In this document: in pieces, positions 9,074-20,617 of the stretch
Numbering within the stretch: the first letter of the stretch is position 1
How the letters are laid out: every line of letters begins with the position of its first letter
Assembly (NCBI RefSeq): GCF_900109565.1
Contig: NZ_FNZZ01000003.1
Span: forward strand, 248,001-312,000
Length of the DNA stretch: 64,000 nucleotides
Source of the DNA: Sphingomonas palmae
GTDB taxonomy: Bacteria > Pseudomonadota > Alphaproteobacteria > Sphingomonadales > Sphingomonadaceae
Direction of reading: 5' to 3'
Notes under the pieces: generated by a model
What the model saw: the letters and a program-made list of their open reading frames with translations, nothing else
What the model was told of the DNA's origin: nothing
Database searches by the model: none
Made by a program: the position numbers and the translations under genes

Positions 9074-9942
9074 CAGGCTTTCTCCCCGATCTTGTCCTGC
9101 GTTTTCGTGTCGAAGTCGCTCGCGTCGTGGCGCTCGTGAAGCTGGCTGGCGGGGTCGCCCATGACGCGGTTGACCATGCGGCCGCGCTTCACCGCCGGGC
9201 GCGCGGCGATCTGGTCAGTCCAGCGCAGGACGTTCTTATACTCGTGCACCTGTAGGAAGGTGCCGGCGTCATAGACCAGCCCCTTCACCAGCGCGCCGTA
9301 CCACGGCCAGATCGCCATGTCGGCGATGGTGTAGTCTGCGCCGGCAATGTACTCGCTCTCGCCCAGACGGCGGTCGAGCACGTCGAGCTGGCGCTTCACC
9401 TCCATCGCGTAGCGATCGATCGCATACTCGATCTTGGTCGGCGCATAGGCGTAGAAGTGGCCGAAGCCGCCGCCGAGTAGTGGGCCTGCGCCCATCTGCC
9501 AGAACAGCCACGACAGGCATTCCGCACGCGCGGCGGGTTCGGTGGGGAGGAACGCGCCGAACTTCTCGGCGAGGTAGACGAGGATCGAGCCAGATTCGAA
9601 CACGCGAACGGGCGTGTTGCCACTGCGGTCGACCAGCGCGGGAATCTTCGAATTGGGGTTGGCGGCGACGAAACCGCTGCCGAACTGGTCGCCCTCGGTG
9701 ATGCGGATCAGCCAGGCGTCGTACTCGGCGCCCGCGTGGCCGGCGGCGAGCAGTTCCTCCAGCATCACCGTGACCTTCACCCCGTTGGGCGTGGCGAGCG
9801 AGTATAGTTGCAGCGGGTGGCGCCCGACCGGCAGCTCCTTGTCGTGCGTCGCGCCCGCGGTCGGGCGGTTGATGTTGGCAAAACGCCCGCCGTTTTCCTT
9901 GTTCCAGGTCCAGATCTCGGGCGGCGTATAGGTCTCAGTCAC
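9073..9942 (-). CDS. yghU: YghU-type glutathione-dependent disulfide-bond oxidoreductase
   Basis: A 289-residue GST-superfamily protein of the Nu class, which binds two glutathione molecules and reduces disulfides or organic hydroperoxides. Family hallmarks are the extended N-terminus with NINRPTAGATHDKELPVG, the thioredoxin fold with NPNSKIPALVD and FESGSILVYLAEKFG, and a long helical domain (FWQMGAGPLLGGGFGHFYAY). The GTG start at 9942 has GAGAGG upstream; the nearer ATG is out of frame. It is followed by a second GST gene overlapping by one base. Confidence 0.92.
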   Translation of the reverse strand: MTETYTPPEIWTWNKENGGRFANINRPTAGATHDKELPVGRHPLQLYSLATPNGVKVTVMLEELLAAGHAGAEYDAWLIRITEGDQFGSGFVAANPNSKIPALVDRSGNTPVRVFESGSILVYLAEKFGAFLPTEPAARAECLSWLFWQMGAGPLLGGGFGHFYAYAPTKIEYAIDRYAMEVKRQLDVLDRRLGESEYIAGADYTIADMAIWPWYGALVKGLVYDAGTFLQVHEYKNVLRWTDQIAARPAVKRGRMVNRVMGDPASQLHERHDASDFDTKTQDKIGEKA

Positions 9943-10020
9943 GGCTGCATCCTCTCAGACGACGTTCGCCCGAGACTAGCCGCGCGTGCGGCGCGGGTCC
10001 AATCGCCCGCGCGCCGCCGA

Positions 10021-11883
<1,863 letters not shown>

Positions 11884-11971
11884 GCGCGCGCGCTTAGCAG
11901 ATGCAGCATCGGATTTCGAGCCGGTTGCCACCTGGTTGCCGGAGACTCCGCGTTTACCTAGATGGGCTGGC

Positions 11972-13888
11972 ATGTCAGGCTACGGCCCTCCCGAACGATT
12001 CAACGAAGAAGCCGCCACCTTCACAATCCGCGGCAGCGACGCGCCCGACCTTCAGGCGGGCGTGGCGGCGATCCGTAATGTGCTGAAGACGTTGCCGCTG
12101 AAACCCGGCGTCTACCGGATGCAGGACGCGAAGGGTGAGGTGCTGTACGTCGGCAAGGCGCGCGCGCTGAAGAACCGCGTCGGCAATTACGTCCAGATCG
12201 AGCGGCTGAGCAAACGCATCCAGCGGATGGTGTCGCAGACGCGGTCTATGACGATCGTGACGACCAACAACGAGGCCGAGGCGCTGCTGCTCGAGGCGCA
12301 GCTGATCAAGCGTTATCGCCCGCCGTACAACGTGCTGCTGCGCGATGATAAGTCGTTCCCGTTCATCCTGCTGCGCGCCGACCACGATTTTCCGCGGGTG
12401 CAGAAGCATCGCGGGGCGAGGAAGGCGAAGGGCGATTATTACGGCCCATTCGCGAGCGCGGGGAGTGTCAACAACACGCTGAATGCGTTGCAGAAGCTGT
12501 TCCTGCTCAGGAGCTGCACCGACGGCTTCTTCAAGACGCGCGATCGGCCGTGCCTGCTGTACCAGATCAAGCGTTGCTCGGCGCCGTGCGTCGGACGGAT
12601 CGATCCCTCGGGTTACCGCGAGCTGGTCAGCGACGCGAAGAAGTTTCTCGCCGGCAAGACCACCGACGTGCAGGCGAAGCTCGGCGCGCAGATGCAGGCC
12701 GCGGCGGAGAACATGGACTTCGAGCTCGCCGCAGTGCTGCGCGACCGGTTGAAGGCGTTGACCTTCATACAAGGAACGCAATTCATCAACGCCGAGGGCG
12801 TGGGCGACGCCGATATCTTCGCGCTCGCCTGCCTTGAGGGCGTGATCGGCATCCAGGCCTTCTTCATCCGCGGCGGTCAGAATTGGGGCCACCGCAGCTT
12901 CTTCCCCTCGCACACCGCTGAGGTGAGCGAGGAAGAGGTGCTGCAGCTGTTCCTGATGCAATTCTACGAAGAGGTGCCGCCCGCGCGGACGATCTTCGTC
13001 GATCGCGACCTGCCCGAGGCGGCACTGCTGATGGAGGCGCTGTCCGAGCAGGCGAAGCGCAAGGTCGAGATCACGGTGCCGCAGCGCGGCACGCGGCGAC
13101 GGCTGCTCGACCAGGCATCGCGCAATGCCAAGGAAGCATTGGAACGCAGGCTGGCGGAGAGCACGACGCAGTCGAAGCTCAACCGCGAGGTCGCCGACCT
13201 GTTCGAACTGGCCGAGCCGCCCGAGCGGATCGAGGTGTACGACAACAGCCACATTCAGGGGACGAATGCAGTCGGCGCGATGGTGGTCGCGGGGCCGGAA
13301 GGGTTCCGCAAGGGCCAGTATCGCAAGTTCAACATCAAGCAGGCCGCGACCGACGACGACTTCGCGATGATGCGCGAGGTGCTCACGCGCCGCTTCTCGC
13401 GCGCGCTGGAGGAGGACCCCGACCGCGACTCGGGCGAGTGGCCCGATCTTGTGCTGCTCGACGGCGGACGCGGGCAGTTGAACGCGGCCAAGGCGGTGCT
13501 GGAGGATCTCGGTATCGAGGACGTGTGCCTCGTCGGCGTCGCCAAGGGACCGCACCACGGCCGCGAGGGGCGAGAGGTGTTCCACCTGATGGACGGGCGC
13601 GAGCTGACCTTGCCGGTCAACGCGCCGGTGCTGTTCTACCTGCAACGGCTGCGCGACGAGGTGCACCGCTACGTCATCGGCGCACACCGCGCGAAGCGTG
13701 CCAAGGCGATCGGCGCGAGCCCGCTCGACGAGGTGCCGGGCATCGGCCCCGCGCGCAAGAAGGCGCTGTTGATGCATTTCGGCACCGGCCGCGCGGTCAG
13801 GAACGCCAGCCTGGAGGATCTGCAGAAAGCGCCGGGCGTATCGGCCAGCGTCGCGCAGACGGTATACGACTTCTACCACGCGCATTAG
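11972..13888 (+). CDS. uvrC: Excinuclease ABC subunit C
   Basis: A 638-residue nuclease of nucleotide excision repair that makes both incisions around a lesion after UvrA and UvrB load. Domains in order: GIY-YIG nuclease (KPGVYRMQDAKGEVLYVG, residues about 45-125), a UVR motif that binds UvrB (NMDFELAAVLRDRLKAL, about residues 248-265), the RNase H-like 3' nuclease (YDNSHIQGTNAVGAMVV and LVLLDGGRGQLNAAK) and a C-terminal tandem helix-hairpin-helix (EVPGIGPARKKALL). The ATG at 11972 is chosen; the frame is open for 89 further codons upstream, but those overlap the ABC-F gene. It is divergent from the ABC-F gene, with 88 bp between starts. Confidence 0.97.
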   Translation: MSGYGPPERFNEEAATFTIRGSDAPDLQAGVAAIRNVLKTLPLKPGVYRMQDAKGEVLYVGKARALKNRVGNYVQIERLSKRIQRMVSQTRSMTIVTTNNEAEALLLEAQLIKRYRPPYNVLLRDDKSFPFILLRADHDFPRVQKHRGARKAKGDYYGPFASAGSVNNTLNALQKLFLLRSCTDGFFKTRDRPCLLYQIKRCSAPCVGRIDPSGYRELVSDAKKFLAGKTTDVQAKLGAQMQAAAENMDFELAAVLRDRLKALTFIQGTQFINAEGVGDADIFALACLEGVIGIQAFFIRGGQNWGHRSFFPSHTAEVSEEEVLQLFLMQFYEEVPPARTIFVDRDLPEAALLMEALSEQAKRKVEITVPQRGTRRRLLDQASRNAKEALERRLAESTTQSKLNREVADLFELAEPPERIEVYDNSHIQGTNAVGAMVVAGPEGFRKGQYRKFNIKQAATDDDFAMMREVLTRRFSRALEEDPDRDSGEWPDLVLLDGGRGQLNAAKAVLEDLGIEDVCLVGVAKGPHHGREGREVFHLMDGRELTLPVNAPVLFYLQRLRDEVHRYVIGAHRAKRAKAIGASPLDEVPGIGPARKKALLMHFGTGRAVRNASLEDLQKAPGVSASVAQTVYDFYHAH

Positions 13889-13939
13889 GTCGGCGTCGCG
13901 TAAGCGCCGCGTTTACGTCTGCCGGGTACAGCGGTCGCC

Positions 13940-14893
13940 ATGCCGGCCGTGTTCCTGACCATCGATACCGAGTTCGCGTGGCGCCATCATGCCGCCGGGC
14001 TCGACGCCGCGACGATCCACGCGCGGTCGGTTGAGCCCGCGGGGGTGGGTCTGACGTGGCAGCTCGGCGTACTGGCGCGGGCGGGATTAAAGGCGACCTT
14101 CTTCGTCGATCCGTTGCCGGCGCTGATCTACGGCCACGAATGGGCCGCTCGGATGGTCGAGCCGGTGCTGGCGGCGGGGCAGGAGGTGCAGCTGCACTGC
14201 CACCCCAATTGGATCGGCGCGGTCGCGGGCGATCGCGGCGCGGCGCACGGCGCGTTCGAGCTGATCGACCTGTCGGCGGATCGGCAGCGCGAAGTGTTGG
14301 CGCGCGCGATCGAACTGCTGGTCGCAGCGGGAGCGCCGCGTCCGGTGGCGTTTCGCGCCGGCAGCTATTCGGCCAATGACGACACATTGTGCGCGCTCGC
14401 GGCGCTCGGGCTATCGTACGACAGCAGCCACAACGGCGCGCATCATCCTTGGCCTAGCGCGATCACGCTGCCACCGGCGCAGATCGCGCCGGTCGTGCGC
14501 CGCGGCGTGATCGAGGTGCCGGTGACGGTGATCGAGGACAAGCCCGGCTGCTGGCGCAATTTTCAGATCTGCGCGCTGTCGACGCGTGAGATGCGTGCGG
14601 CGCTCGACCATGCGATCGTGAACGACCATGCCGCGGTGACGATCGTGGGGCACAGTTTCGAGCTGGCAACGCGCGCCGGCACCGCGCCCAACCGCGTCCA
14701 TGTTCACCGGTTCGAGGTCTTGTGCGCGATGCTGGCGGAGCGGCAGGACGCCGCGCCGACGTGCCACTTCGCAGATCGCCCCGCGCTGCCGCTGGGGCGC
14801 GCCGACCGCCCGCTCGCGCCCGACGCGCTGCGGCTGCGCTGGCGGCAGGCGGAGCAATTGTGGTCGACGCTGGTGGCGGAACGCGCGGCGTGA
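13940..14893 (+). CDS. Polysaccharide deacetylase-like protein
   Basis: A 317-residue NodB-fold carbohydrate esterase-like protein. The N-terminal motif FLTIDTEF contains the catalytic Asp and general base region. LHCHPNW (about residue 88) holds the metal His residues. PVAFRAGSYSANDD (about residues 134-147) is motif 3. There is no signal peptide, which suggests a cytoplasmic site or substrate made before export. It overlaps the next gene, an acetyltransferase, by four bases (GTGA), so a deacetylase and an acyltransferase are translationally coupled. That pairing fits modification of a surface glycan or lipid-linked sugar, but the substrate is an inference. Confidence 0.85.
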   Translation: MPAVFLTIDTEFAWRHHAAGLDAATIHARSVEPAGVGLTWQLGVLARAGLKATFFVDPLPALIYGHEWAARMVEPVLAAGQEVQLHCHPNWIGAVAGDRGAAHGAFELIDLSADRQREVLARAIELLVAAGAPRPVAFRAGSYSANDDTLCALAALGLSYDSSHNGAHHPWPSAITLPPAQIAPVVRRGVIEVPVTVIEDKPGCWRNFQICALSTREMRAALDHAIVNDHAAVTIVGHSFELATRAGTAPNRVHVHRFEVLCAMLAERQDAAPTCHFADRPALPLGRADRPLAPDALRLRWRQAEQLWSTLVAERAA

Positions 14894-15771
14894 GCGCGAG
14901 TGCGCTCAAGCTTACGGTCGGCGCGCGCACGCTGGTCAGCTTCCCGCGCCGGCTGGTGCGGGTGGCGTGGTCGCTGGAGCAGGTGCTGGCGGGTACGAGG
15001 CCGGCGCTTCCGTTGCTGGCGCAGGCGGACGACGGCTATCTGGTCACGTCGGTGCCCCACACGGTGCAGCTGGAAGCGGACGGGTTGCGCTTCGTACGGC
15101 AGCGCTACACGCGCTACTATGTCAACCTGGCGGGCGGGCGTGAGGCGTGGCTGACGGCGCTATCGGGGCAGGCGCGATCGGGGTTGAAGCGCAAGGCGAA
15201 GAAGCTGGCGGCGGCGAACGGCGGCATGCTCGACGTGCGGGGCTATCGCTTCCCTGAGGAGATGGCGGCGTTTCACCCGCTGGCGCGCGCGGTGTCGAAA
15301 ACGACCTATCAGGAGCGGCTGCTGGGATCGGGTCTGCCCGAGGACGCGGATGCGCTGATCGCCGCATCGCGCGCCGACCAGGCGCGCGCGTGGCTGCTGT
15401 TTCTGGGCGATGCGCCGATTGCCTATCTGTGGTGCGGCGCGGACGGCGACACGCTGCGCTACGACTACGTCGGGCACGATCCCGCGCACCAGGCGCTGTC
15501 GCCCGGCAGCGTGTTGATGGCGGCGGCGCTGGACGACCTGTTCGCCGATCGCTTCCGCTGGTTCGACTTCACCGAAGGCGAGGGTCAGCACAAGCGCGGG
15601 CTGGCGAGCGGCGGGGTTGCCTGCCGCGACGAACTGCTGCTGCGCGCGACGATCGCCAATCGTGCGGCGGTCATGGCGGTCGGCGGCTTCGATGCGGCGA
15701 TGGTAGTAGCGAAACGCTGGAGCGAGGCGCCCGCGTTGAAGCGCTTCGCGCAGCACGTGCGGCGGGCCTAG
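14890..15771 (+). CDS. GNAT-family acyltransferase (CelD/BioF2-like, Acetyltransf_6)
   Basis: A 293-residue protein starting with GTG inside the stop of the deacetylase gene (GTGA overlap at 14890-14893). The N-terminal half contains a FemAB/GNAT-like motif region with a basic patch ([16 protein letters not shown]). The C-terminal half has the typical CelD-type acetyltransferase core: [39 protein letters not shown] and [19 protein letters not shown]. Proteins of this type occur in exopolysaccharide and cellulose loci and transfer acyl groups. The coupling with the upstream deacetylase suggests one glycan-modifying unit. The exact acceptor is unknown. Confidence 0.85.
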   Translation: MSASALKLTVGARTLVSFPRRLVRVAWSLEQVLAGTRPALPLLAQADDGYLVTSVPHTVQLEADGLRFVRQRYTRYYVNLAGGREAWLTALSGQARSGLKRKAKKLAAANGGMLDVRGYRFPEEMAAFHPLARAVSKTTYQERLLGSGLPEDADALIAASRADQARAWLLFLGDAPIAYLWCGADGDTLRYDYVGHDPAHQALSPGSVLMAAALDDLFADRFRWFDFTEGEGQHKRGLASGGVACRDELLLRATIANRAAVMAVGGFDAAMVVAKRWSEAPALKRFAQHVRRA

Positions 15772-15829
15772 CATCACTCAGGTAATCGCGCCCGATGACC
15801 GCGGGCGACGTGTCTCCTATCTTGCGTCC

Positions 15830-16561
15830 ATGCACCTCGTCGCCGACGCCATCGTCCTGTCCGTGCGCGCGCACGGCGAGCATGGGGCGGTGGTGCGCGC
15901 CTTCACCCGCGAGTCGGGCGTGTGGCCGGGCTACGTCCGTGGTGGACATTCGCGACGGCTGCGACCGCTCCTGCAACCCGCCAACCTCGTGCGGGCCGAG
16001 TGGCGTGCGCGTACCGACGAGCAACTACCCGCGCTGACGGTCGAGCTGATCCACAGCCGCGCGCCGATGTACGCGGAAGCCTTGCCTACCGCCGCGCTCG
16101 AATGGCTCGCCGCACTGACTGCCGCCGCGCTGCCCGAGGCGCAAGCCTATCCGCGGCTGCACGATGCATTGTCGGGCGTGCTCGACGCGGTTGAGGCGGC
16201 GCCGAGTGCGAAGGGCTGGGCCGGGGCGCTGGCGCGCTACGAATTGCTGCTGCTCGCCGAACTGGGCTTCGGGCTCGACCTGTCGGCGTGTGTCGCGACC
16301 GGCGTCATCGACGATCTCGCCTTCGTCAGCCCGAAGAGCGGCGCGGCAGTCAGCCGCGTGGCGGCGAGCGGGTATGAGGCGCGACTGCTGCGCCTGCCGC
16401 GGTTCCTCGTCGACGGCGGCGAGGCGGGATGGGACGAGGTGGCCGACGCGCTGGCGATCACCGGCCATTTTCTGGAGCGCGATGTACTGGTCGATCGCCG
16501 GCGCGAGGCGATGGCGGCGCGCGACCGGCTGGTCGACCGGTTGAAAAGGGCGGTTGCCTGA
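15830..16561 (+). CDS. recO: DNA repair protein RecO
   Basis: A 243-residue recombination mediator that, with RecR, loads RecA on SSB-coated single-stranded DNA. The N-terminal OB fold is evident ([20 protein letters not shown] and the [17 protein letters not shown] stretch, residues 5-55), followed by a helical domain with [15 protein letters not shown] [19 protein letters not shown] and the C-terminal segment RFLVDGG. Zinc-binding cysteines of some RecO proteins are absent. It begins 58 bp after the acyltransferase and ends 28 bp before leuB, so a shared transcript is possible. Confidence 0.95.
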   Translation: MHLVADAIVLSVRAHGEHGAVVRAFTRESGVWPGYVRGGHSRRLRPLLQPANLVRAEWRARTDEQLPALTVELIHSRAPMYAEALPTAALEWLAALTAAALPEAQAYPRLHDALSGVLDAVEAAPSAKGWAGALARYELLLLAELGFGLDLSACVATGVIDDLAFVSPKSGAAVSRVAASGYEARLLRLPRFLVDGGEAGWDEVADALAITGHFLERDVLVDRRREAMAARDRLVDRLKRAVA

Positions 16562-16589
16562 CCGGGCAGGGCTTGCCATTCGGGCGCGC

Positions 16590-17639
16590 ATGAGCACGCC
16601 CCTGATTGCGATCCTCGCCGGCGACGGCATTGGCCCTGAAGTCACCGCCGAGGCACGCCGCGTGCTCGAAGCGCTGGACCTCGATCTGGCGTTTGAGGAG
16701 GCGCCGGTCGGCGGCGCGGCGTACCGGGCGCACGGTCATCCGCTGCCGCCCGAGACGCTCGACCTCGCGCGGCGCGCCGACGCGATCCTGTTCGGCGCGG
16801 TCGGCGATCCCGCGTTCGACGCGCTGGAGCGCGCCTTTCGGCCCGAGCAGGCGATCCTGGGGTTGCGGAAGGAATTGGGGACCTTCGCCAATCTGCGACC
16901 GGCAAAGATCTTCGCAGGGCTGGAAGATGCCTCGACGCTCAAGCCCGAGATCGCACGCGCGATCGACCTGGTGATCGTGCGCGAGCTGAACGGCGACGTC
17001 TATTTCGGCGAGAAGAGCCGGCGGACGACCGCGGCGGGTCTGCGCGAGGGCCACGACCTGATGCGCTACGACGAGGACGAGGTGCGCCGCATCGCGCGCG
17101 TCGGGTTCGAGACCGCGGCCAAGCGGCGCGGCAAATTGTGCTCGGTCGACAAGGCCAATGTGCTGGAAACCTCGCAATTGTGGCGCGACGTGGTGATCGA
17201 GGTCGCAGGTGATTATCCGCAAGTCGAACTCAGCCACATGTACGTCGACAATGCCGCGATGCAGCTGGTGCGCAATCCGGGCGCGTTCGACACGATCGTG
17301 ACGGGCAATCTGTTCGGCGACATCCTGTCGGATCAGGCGAGCATGTGCGTCGGTTCGATCGGCATGCTGCCGTCGGCCTCGCTGGATGCGGCGGGCAAGG
17401 GATTGTATGAGCCGATCCACGGCTCAGCCCCCGACATCGCCGGGCAGGGGAGGGCGAACCCGTGCGCGGCGATCCTGTCGGCGGCGATGCTGCTGCGTCA
17501 CTCGCTGAACGAGGCTCAAGCGGCGGACCGGGTCGAGGCGGCGGTGGCAGCGGCGCTGCGCACGGGCGTGCACACACCCGATCTGGGCGGAGACGCCTCA
17601 ACACAGGCGATGGGCGACGCGGTGCTGGCGGCGCTCTAG
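16590..17639 (+). CDS. leuB: 3-isopropylmalate dehydrogenase
   Basis: A 349-residue NAD-dependent oxidative decarboxylase of leucine biosynthesis that converts 3-isopropylmalate to 2-oxoisocaproate. The N-terminal [15 protein letters not shown], the central [32 protein letters not shown], the substrate/metal motif [17 protein letters not shown] and the NAD site [16 protein letters not shown] are all present. The ATG at 16590 is the natural start; the frame is open 12 codons upstream. The stop codon lies inside a short direct repeat shared with the convergent gene downstream. No other leucine genes are adjacent. Confidence 0.97.
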   Translation: MSTPLIAILAGDGIGPEVTAEARRVLEALDLDLAFEEAPVGGAAYRAHGHPLPPETLDLARRADAILFGAVGDPAFDALERAFRPEQAILGLRKELGTFANLRPAKIFAGLEDASTLKPEIARAIDLVIVRELNGDVYFGEKSRRTTAAGLREGHDLMRYDEDEVRRIARVGFETAAKRRGKLCSVDKANVLETSQLWRDVVIEVAGDYPQVELSHMYVDNAAMQLVRNPGAFDTIVTGNLFGDILSDQASMCVGSIGMLPSASLDAAGKGLYEPIHGSAPDIAGQGRANPCAAILSAAMLLRHSLNEAQAADRVEAAVAAALRTGVHTPDLGGDASTQAMGDAVLAAL

Positions 17640-17669
17640 ACCCAGCTGGCGAGCGCTAGACCCAGCTGG
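17637..17669. repeat. Short direct duplication at the leuB / mannosyltransferase junction
   Basis: TAGACCCAGCTGG occurs at 17637-17649 and again at 17657-17669, 20 bp apart. The first copy supplies the leuB stop. The second copy, read on the other strand, supplies the last residues and stop of the convergent gene. It looks like a small tandem duplication of the junction. Confidence 0.7.
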
Positions 17670-18903
17670 AAAACCACGTCCAGCGGCGGAACGCGCCCGC
17701 GTCGGTCAGCGGCTCTGCGCACAAGACCGGCAGGAAATAGACCAGCAGCGCGAAGCAGACGAGCAGGTAGAGCTCGTCCCAGCCGCGCAAGCTGGTGCGC
17801 CAATGGTCGAGCGCGACCGCCAGTGCGACGACCAGGAAGATGCCGCTGGGAAAATAATAATAATAGAAGCCGAGCGATTTCGGGATCAGCGCCCAGATCA
17901 GCAGGCTGGCGACCCACAACAGGGCGGGCGCGAGCAGCTGCGCCGAGTTGGTCTTTACCCAGGCCCAGAACAGCGTCGCCACGGCCACGAGCCCGCCCCA
18001 CATGATTGCGGGATTGCCGATCATCCAGATGCCGCGCTGTACGCCGTCAACAGGTTCGTACAGGTACCAGATCGGACGCTGCATCAGCGGCCAGGTGTAC
18101 CAGTTTGACTGATAGGTGTGCGGCGGCAGCACCTGCGTCTGGCGCGCGTACATCTCGAGCTGAAATGGGATCAGCCGCGACCAAATCATCGGATCGCTGG
18201 TGTAGAAGAATGCGGGCGCGAAGGTCAGCAGGTAGGTGCCGACCGACACGATGCCGAGCAGCGCGATCGCCACGACCGGGTTCAGCCCGCGCCACCGTTC
18301 CGGGTGACCGTGCCGCAACCGGAGATAAGCGACCGCGGCAAAGGCGACGTACGGCCCCGCGGTCCACTTGCACGCTGTGGCGAGCCCGAGAAGCGCAGCG
18401 CCCGCGCACCACCGCGCATGGACGTGACCCCGGGTCGGCGCGCGCGCGGACCACGCCAGCACGACGATGCCCCACAACAGGAATGCGGCCAGAAACGTGT
18501 CGAGCATCGCGATCCGCGCCTGGACGAACACGGTGAACGACATAAACGCGAGCGCCGCGCCGATCAGGCTGGCACGCACGCGCCCCGTCAGCAGTTGCAC
18601 CAGCGCGAAGACGCCCGCGACCGTCGCCGCCCCCGCGACCGTCGAGGCGAAGCGCCAGCCGAACGGAACGTCGCCGAACCACGCCATTGAAAGCGCGATC
18701 AGCTCCTTGGCGAGCAGCGGATGCTCGATGTTGGTCGGGCCCGACAGATCCCGCATCGCGCGCGCTGCGGGGACGTAGTGCACCTCGTCGAACACCAGCT
18801 TGTTCGGCACGCCGAGCCGGACGAGGAAGATCAGCTCGCTCACCAGCGCAACCAGCGCACCGGCCAGCATGGGGCGTTTCAGGAAAGCGGTTCGTTCGGC
18901 CAC
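17656..18903 (-). CDS. Membrane mannosyltransferase of the PMT family (GT39-like)
   Basis: A 415-residue polytopic membrane protein. The first extracytoplasmic loop contains the acidic catalytic motif FDEVHYVPAARAM with the Asp-Glu pair of GT-C glycosyltransferases. The central part has about ten membrane segments, and the C-terminus matches the four-TM domain of bacterial PMT proteins (LIPKSLGFYYYYFPSGIFL). It is expected to transfer mannose or a related sugar from a polyprenyl carrier to proteins or glycans on the periplasmic side. A GTG start at 18903 with GAGAGA upstream is preferred; a longer start at 19032 adds a Cys/Pro-rich stretch unlike the family and overlaps metZ. Confidence 0.88.
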   Translation of the reverse strand: MAERTAFLKRPMLAGALVALVSELIFLVRLGVPNKLVFDEVHYVPAARAMRDLSGPTNIEHPLLAKELIALSMAWFGDVPFGWRFASTVAGAATVAGVFALVQLLTGRVRASLIGAALAFMSFTVFVQARIAMLDTFLAAFLLWGIVVLAWSARAPTRGHVHARWCAGAALLGLATACKWTAGPYVAFAAVAYLRLRHGHPERWRGLNPVVAIALLGIVSVGTYLLTFAPAFFYTSDPMIWSRLIPFQLEMYARQTQVLPPHTYQSNWYTWPLMQRPIWYLYEPVDGVQRGIWMIGNPAIMWGGLVAVATLFWAWVKTNSAQLLAPALLWVASLLIWALIPKSLGFYYYYFPSGIFLVVALAVALDHWRTSLRGWDELYLLVCFALLVYFLPVLCAEPLTDAGAFRRWTWFSSWV

Positions 18904-19001
18904 GTTGCATCTCTCGACTGCGCACGCGCGGGAGGCAAGGGGCAGGAGCCAAGGGATGCCGGGGGTTGAGTCAGGCCCGGCGCGGGGGCAAAGCGGATGG
19001 C

Positions 19002-20207
19002 ATGAAGCGTCGCACTGGCCAGGACCGTTCAATCACCCAGACCTGGCGTCCCGCCACGCAGGCGATCCGCGGCGGCACCGCACGGTCGGAATGGGGCGAG
19101 ACGAGCGAAGCGCTGTTCCTCACCTCCGGCTATAGCTACGACCGTGCGGAGGACGCCGCCGCGCGCTTTGCGGGCGAGCAGGCTGGCATGACCTATTCGC
19201 GGTTGCAGAACCCGACGGTCGAGATGCTGGAAGAGCGCATCGCGCTGCTGGAGGGCGCGGAGGCGTGCCGGACGATGGCGACCGGCATGGCGGCGATGAC
19301 CGCGGTGCTGTTGTGCCAGCTCGAACAGGGGGATCACGTCGTTGCGGGGCGCGCCGCGTTCGGCTCGTGCCGCTGGTTGGCCGACACGCTGCTGCCCAAG
19401 TTCGGCATTCAGACGACGATCGTCGACGCGCGCGATCCGCAGCAATTTATTGACGCGGTGCGCCCTGAGACCAAGGTCTTCTTCTTCGAAACGCCCGCCA
19501 ATCCGACGATGGACGTGGTCGACCTGCGCGCTGTGTGCGCCATCGCGCGCGAGCGCGGCATCCGCAGCGTGGTCGACAATGCCTTCGCGACGCCGGCGCT
19601 GCAGCGCCCGATGGAGCTGGGCGCGGACGTGACCGCTTATTCCGCGACCAAGATGATGGACGGGCAGGGACGCGTGCTGGCGGGCGCGGTGTGCGGCAGC
19701 GCCGACTTCATCAACAACACGCTGTTGCCGTTCACGCGCAATACCGGGCCGACGCTGTCGGCGTTCAACGCCTGGGTGGTGCTGAAGGGGTTGGAGACGC
19801 TCGATCTGCGCATCCGGCGGCAGTCCCAATCCTCGGTGAAGGTGGGCGAGTTCTTGGAGAAGCGCGTGCCGCGTATCCTTCACCCCGGCCTTGCCAGCCA
19901 CCCGCAGCACGCGCTGGCGATGAGTCAGATGGAGGCGGCGGGCCCGATCTTCGCGTTCGAGGTCGCCGACCGCGCGCAGGCGCACGGGCTGCTCAATTCG
20001 CTGACGCTGATCGACATCTCGAACAACATCGGCGACTCGCGCTCGCTGATGACGCATCCGGCCTCGACCACCCACTATGGCGTCGCTGAGGAAAAACGGC
20101 TCGAGATGGGCGTGACCGACGGGCTGCTGCGGTTGAACGTCGGGCTGGAGGACCCGCGCGACCTGATCGACGACCTCGATCAGGCGCTCTCGCAGGTCGG
20201 CCTGTGA
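19002..20207 (+). CDS. metZ: O-succinylhomoserine sulfhydrylase
   Basis: A 401-residue PLP enzyme of the Cys/Met metabolism family that makes homocysteine directly from O-succinylhomoserine and sulfide in methionine synthesis. YSRLQNPTVEMLEERIALLE, ATGMAAMTA, FFETPANPTMDVVD, VVDNAFATP and the PLP-lysine segment SATKMMDGQGR (Lys217) are present. The N-terminal TQAIRGG and SEALFLTSGY motifs fit MetZ better than MetB or MetC. The ATG at 19002 matches normal family length. It overlaps apaG by four bases, and with lysR forms a tight three-gene set. Confidence 0.95.
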   Translation: MKRRTGQDRSITQTWRPATQAIRGGTARSEWGETSEALFLTSGYSYDRAEDAAARFAGEQAGMTYSRLQNPTVEMLEERIALLEGAEACRTMATGMAAMTAVLLCQLEQGDHVVAGRAAFGSCRWLADTLLPKFGIQTTIVDARDPQQFIDAVRPETKVFFFETPANPTMDVVDLRAVCAIARERGIRSVVDNAFATPALQRPMELGADVTAYSATKMMDGQGRVLAGAVCGSADFINNTLLPFTRNTGPTLSAFNAWVVLKGLETLDLRIRRQSQSSVKVGEFLEKRVPRILHPGLASHPQHALAMSQMEAAGPIFAFEVADRAQAHGLLNSLTLIDISNNIGDSRSLMTHPASTTHYGVAEEKRLEMGVTDGLLRLNVGLEDPRDLIDDLDQALSQVGL

Positions 20208-20617
20208 CCGCGCCATCGGTGAAGGCGCTGTTCGACGTGGCCGAGACGACGCGCGGGGTGACCGTGCGCGTATCGGTCAGCTATCTCGCCGAACAGTCGG
20301 AGCCGGCGCGCGGGCGCTGGTTCTGGGCCTATCACATCCGCATCGAGAATGACGGCGCTGGCGCGGTGCAGCTGCTGACGCGTCACTGGATCATCACTGA
20401 CGGGCGCGGCGCGCGTCACTCGGTCGAGGGAGAGGGCGTCGTCGGCGAGCAGCCGCTGATCGCCGCCGGCGCCAGCTACGATTACGTGTCGGGCTGCCCG
20501 CTCTCCACCACGACGGGCGCGATGCAGGGCAGCTACCGCATGGTCGACGAGGACGGGGCGACGTTCGATGTCGTGATCCCGAGGTTCGCGCTCCACGCGC
20601 CCGCGGTGGCGCAGTGA
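20204..20617 (+). CDS. apaG: ApaG-domain protein
   Basis: A 137-residue protein with an immunoglobulin-like ApaG fold (Co2+/Mg2+ efflux-associated in older literature; related to F-box-associated domains of eukaryotes). The core is GVTVRVSVSYLAEQSEP, then FWAYHIRIENDGAGAVQLLTR, HWIITDGRG, VVGEQPLIAAGASYDYVSGC and the glycine-rich GSYRMVDEDG. The start is GTG within the metZ stop (GTGA at 20204-20207), and the stop overlaps the next gene in the same way. The molecular role is not settled; the family is common in proteobacteria. Confidence 0.95.
   Translation: MTAPSVKALFDVAETTRGVTVRVSVSYLAEQSEPARGRWFWAYHIRIENDGAGAVQLLTRHWIITDGRGARHSVEGEGVVGEQPLIAAGASYDYVSGCPLSTTTGAMQGSYRMVDEDGATFDVVIPRFALHAPAVAQ

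Noticed and set aside
13889..13939. Hairpin after uvrC (CGTAA...TTACG)
   Set aside because: Only a five-base stem; too weak to call as a terminator.
18904..19001. Riboswitch before metZ (SAM- or SAH-type)
   Set aside because: The short GC-rich gap shows no recognisable conserved core; it also contains the divergent gene's start region.
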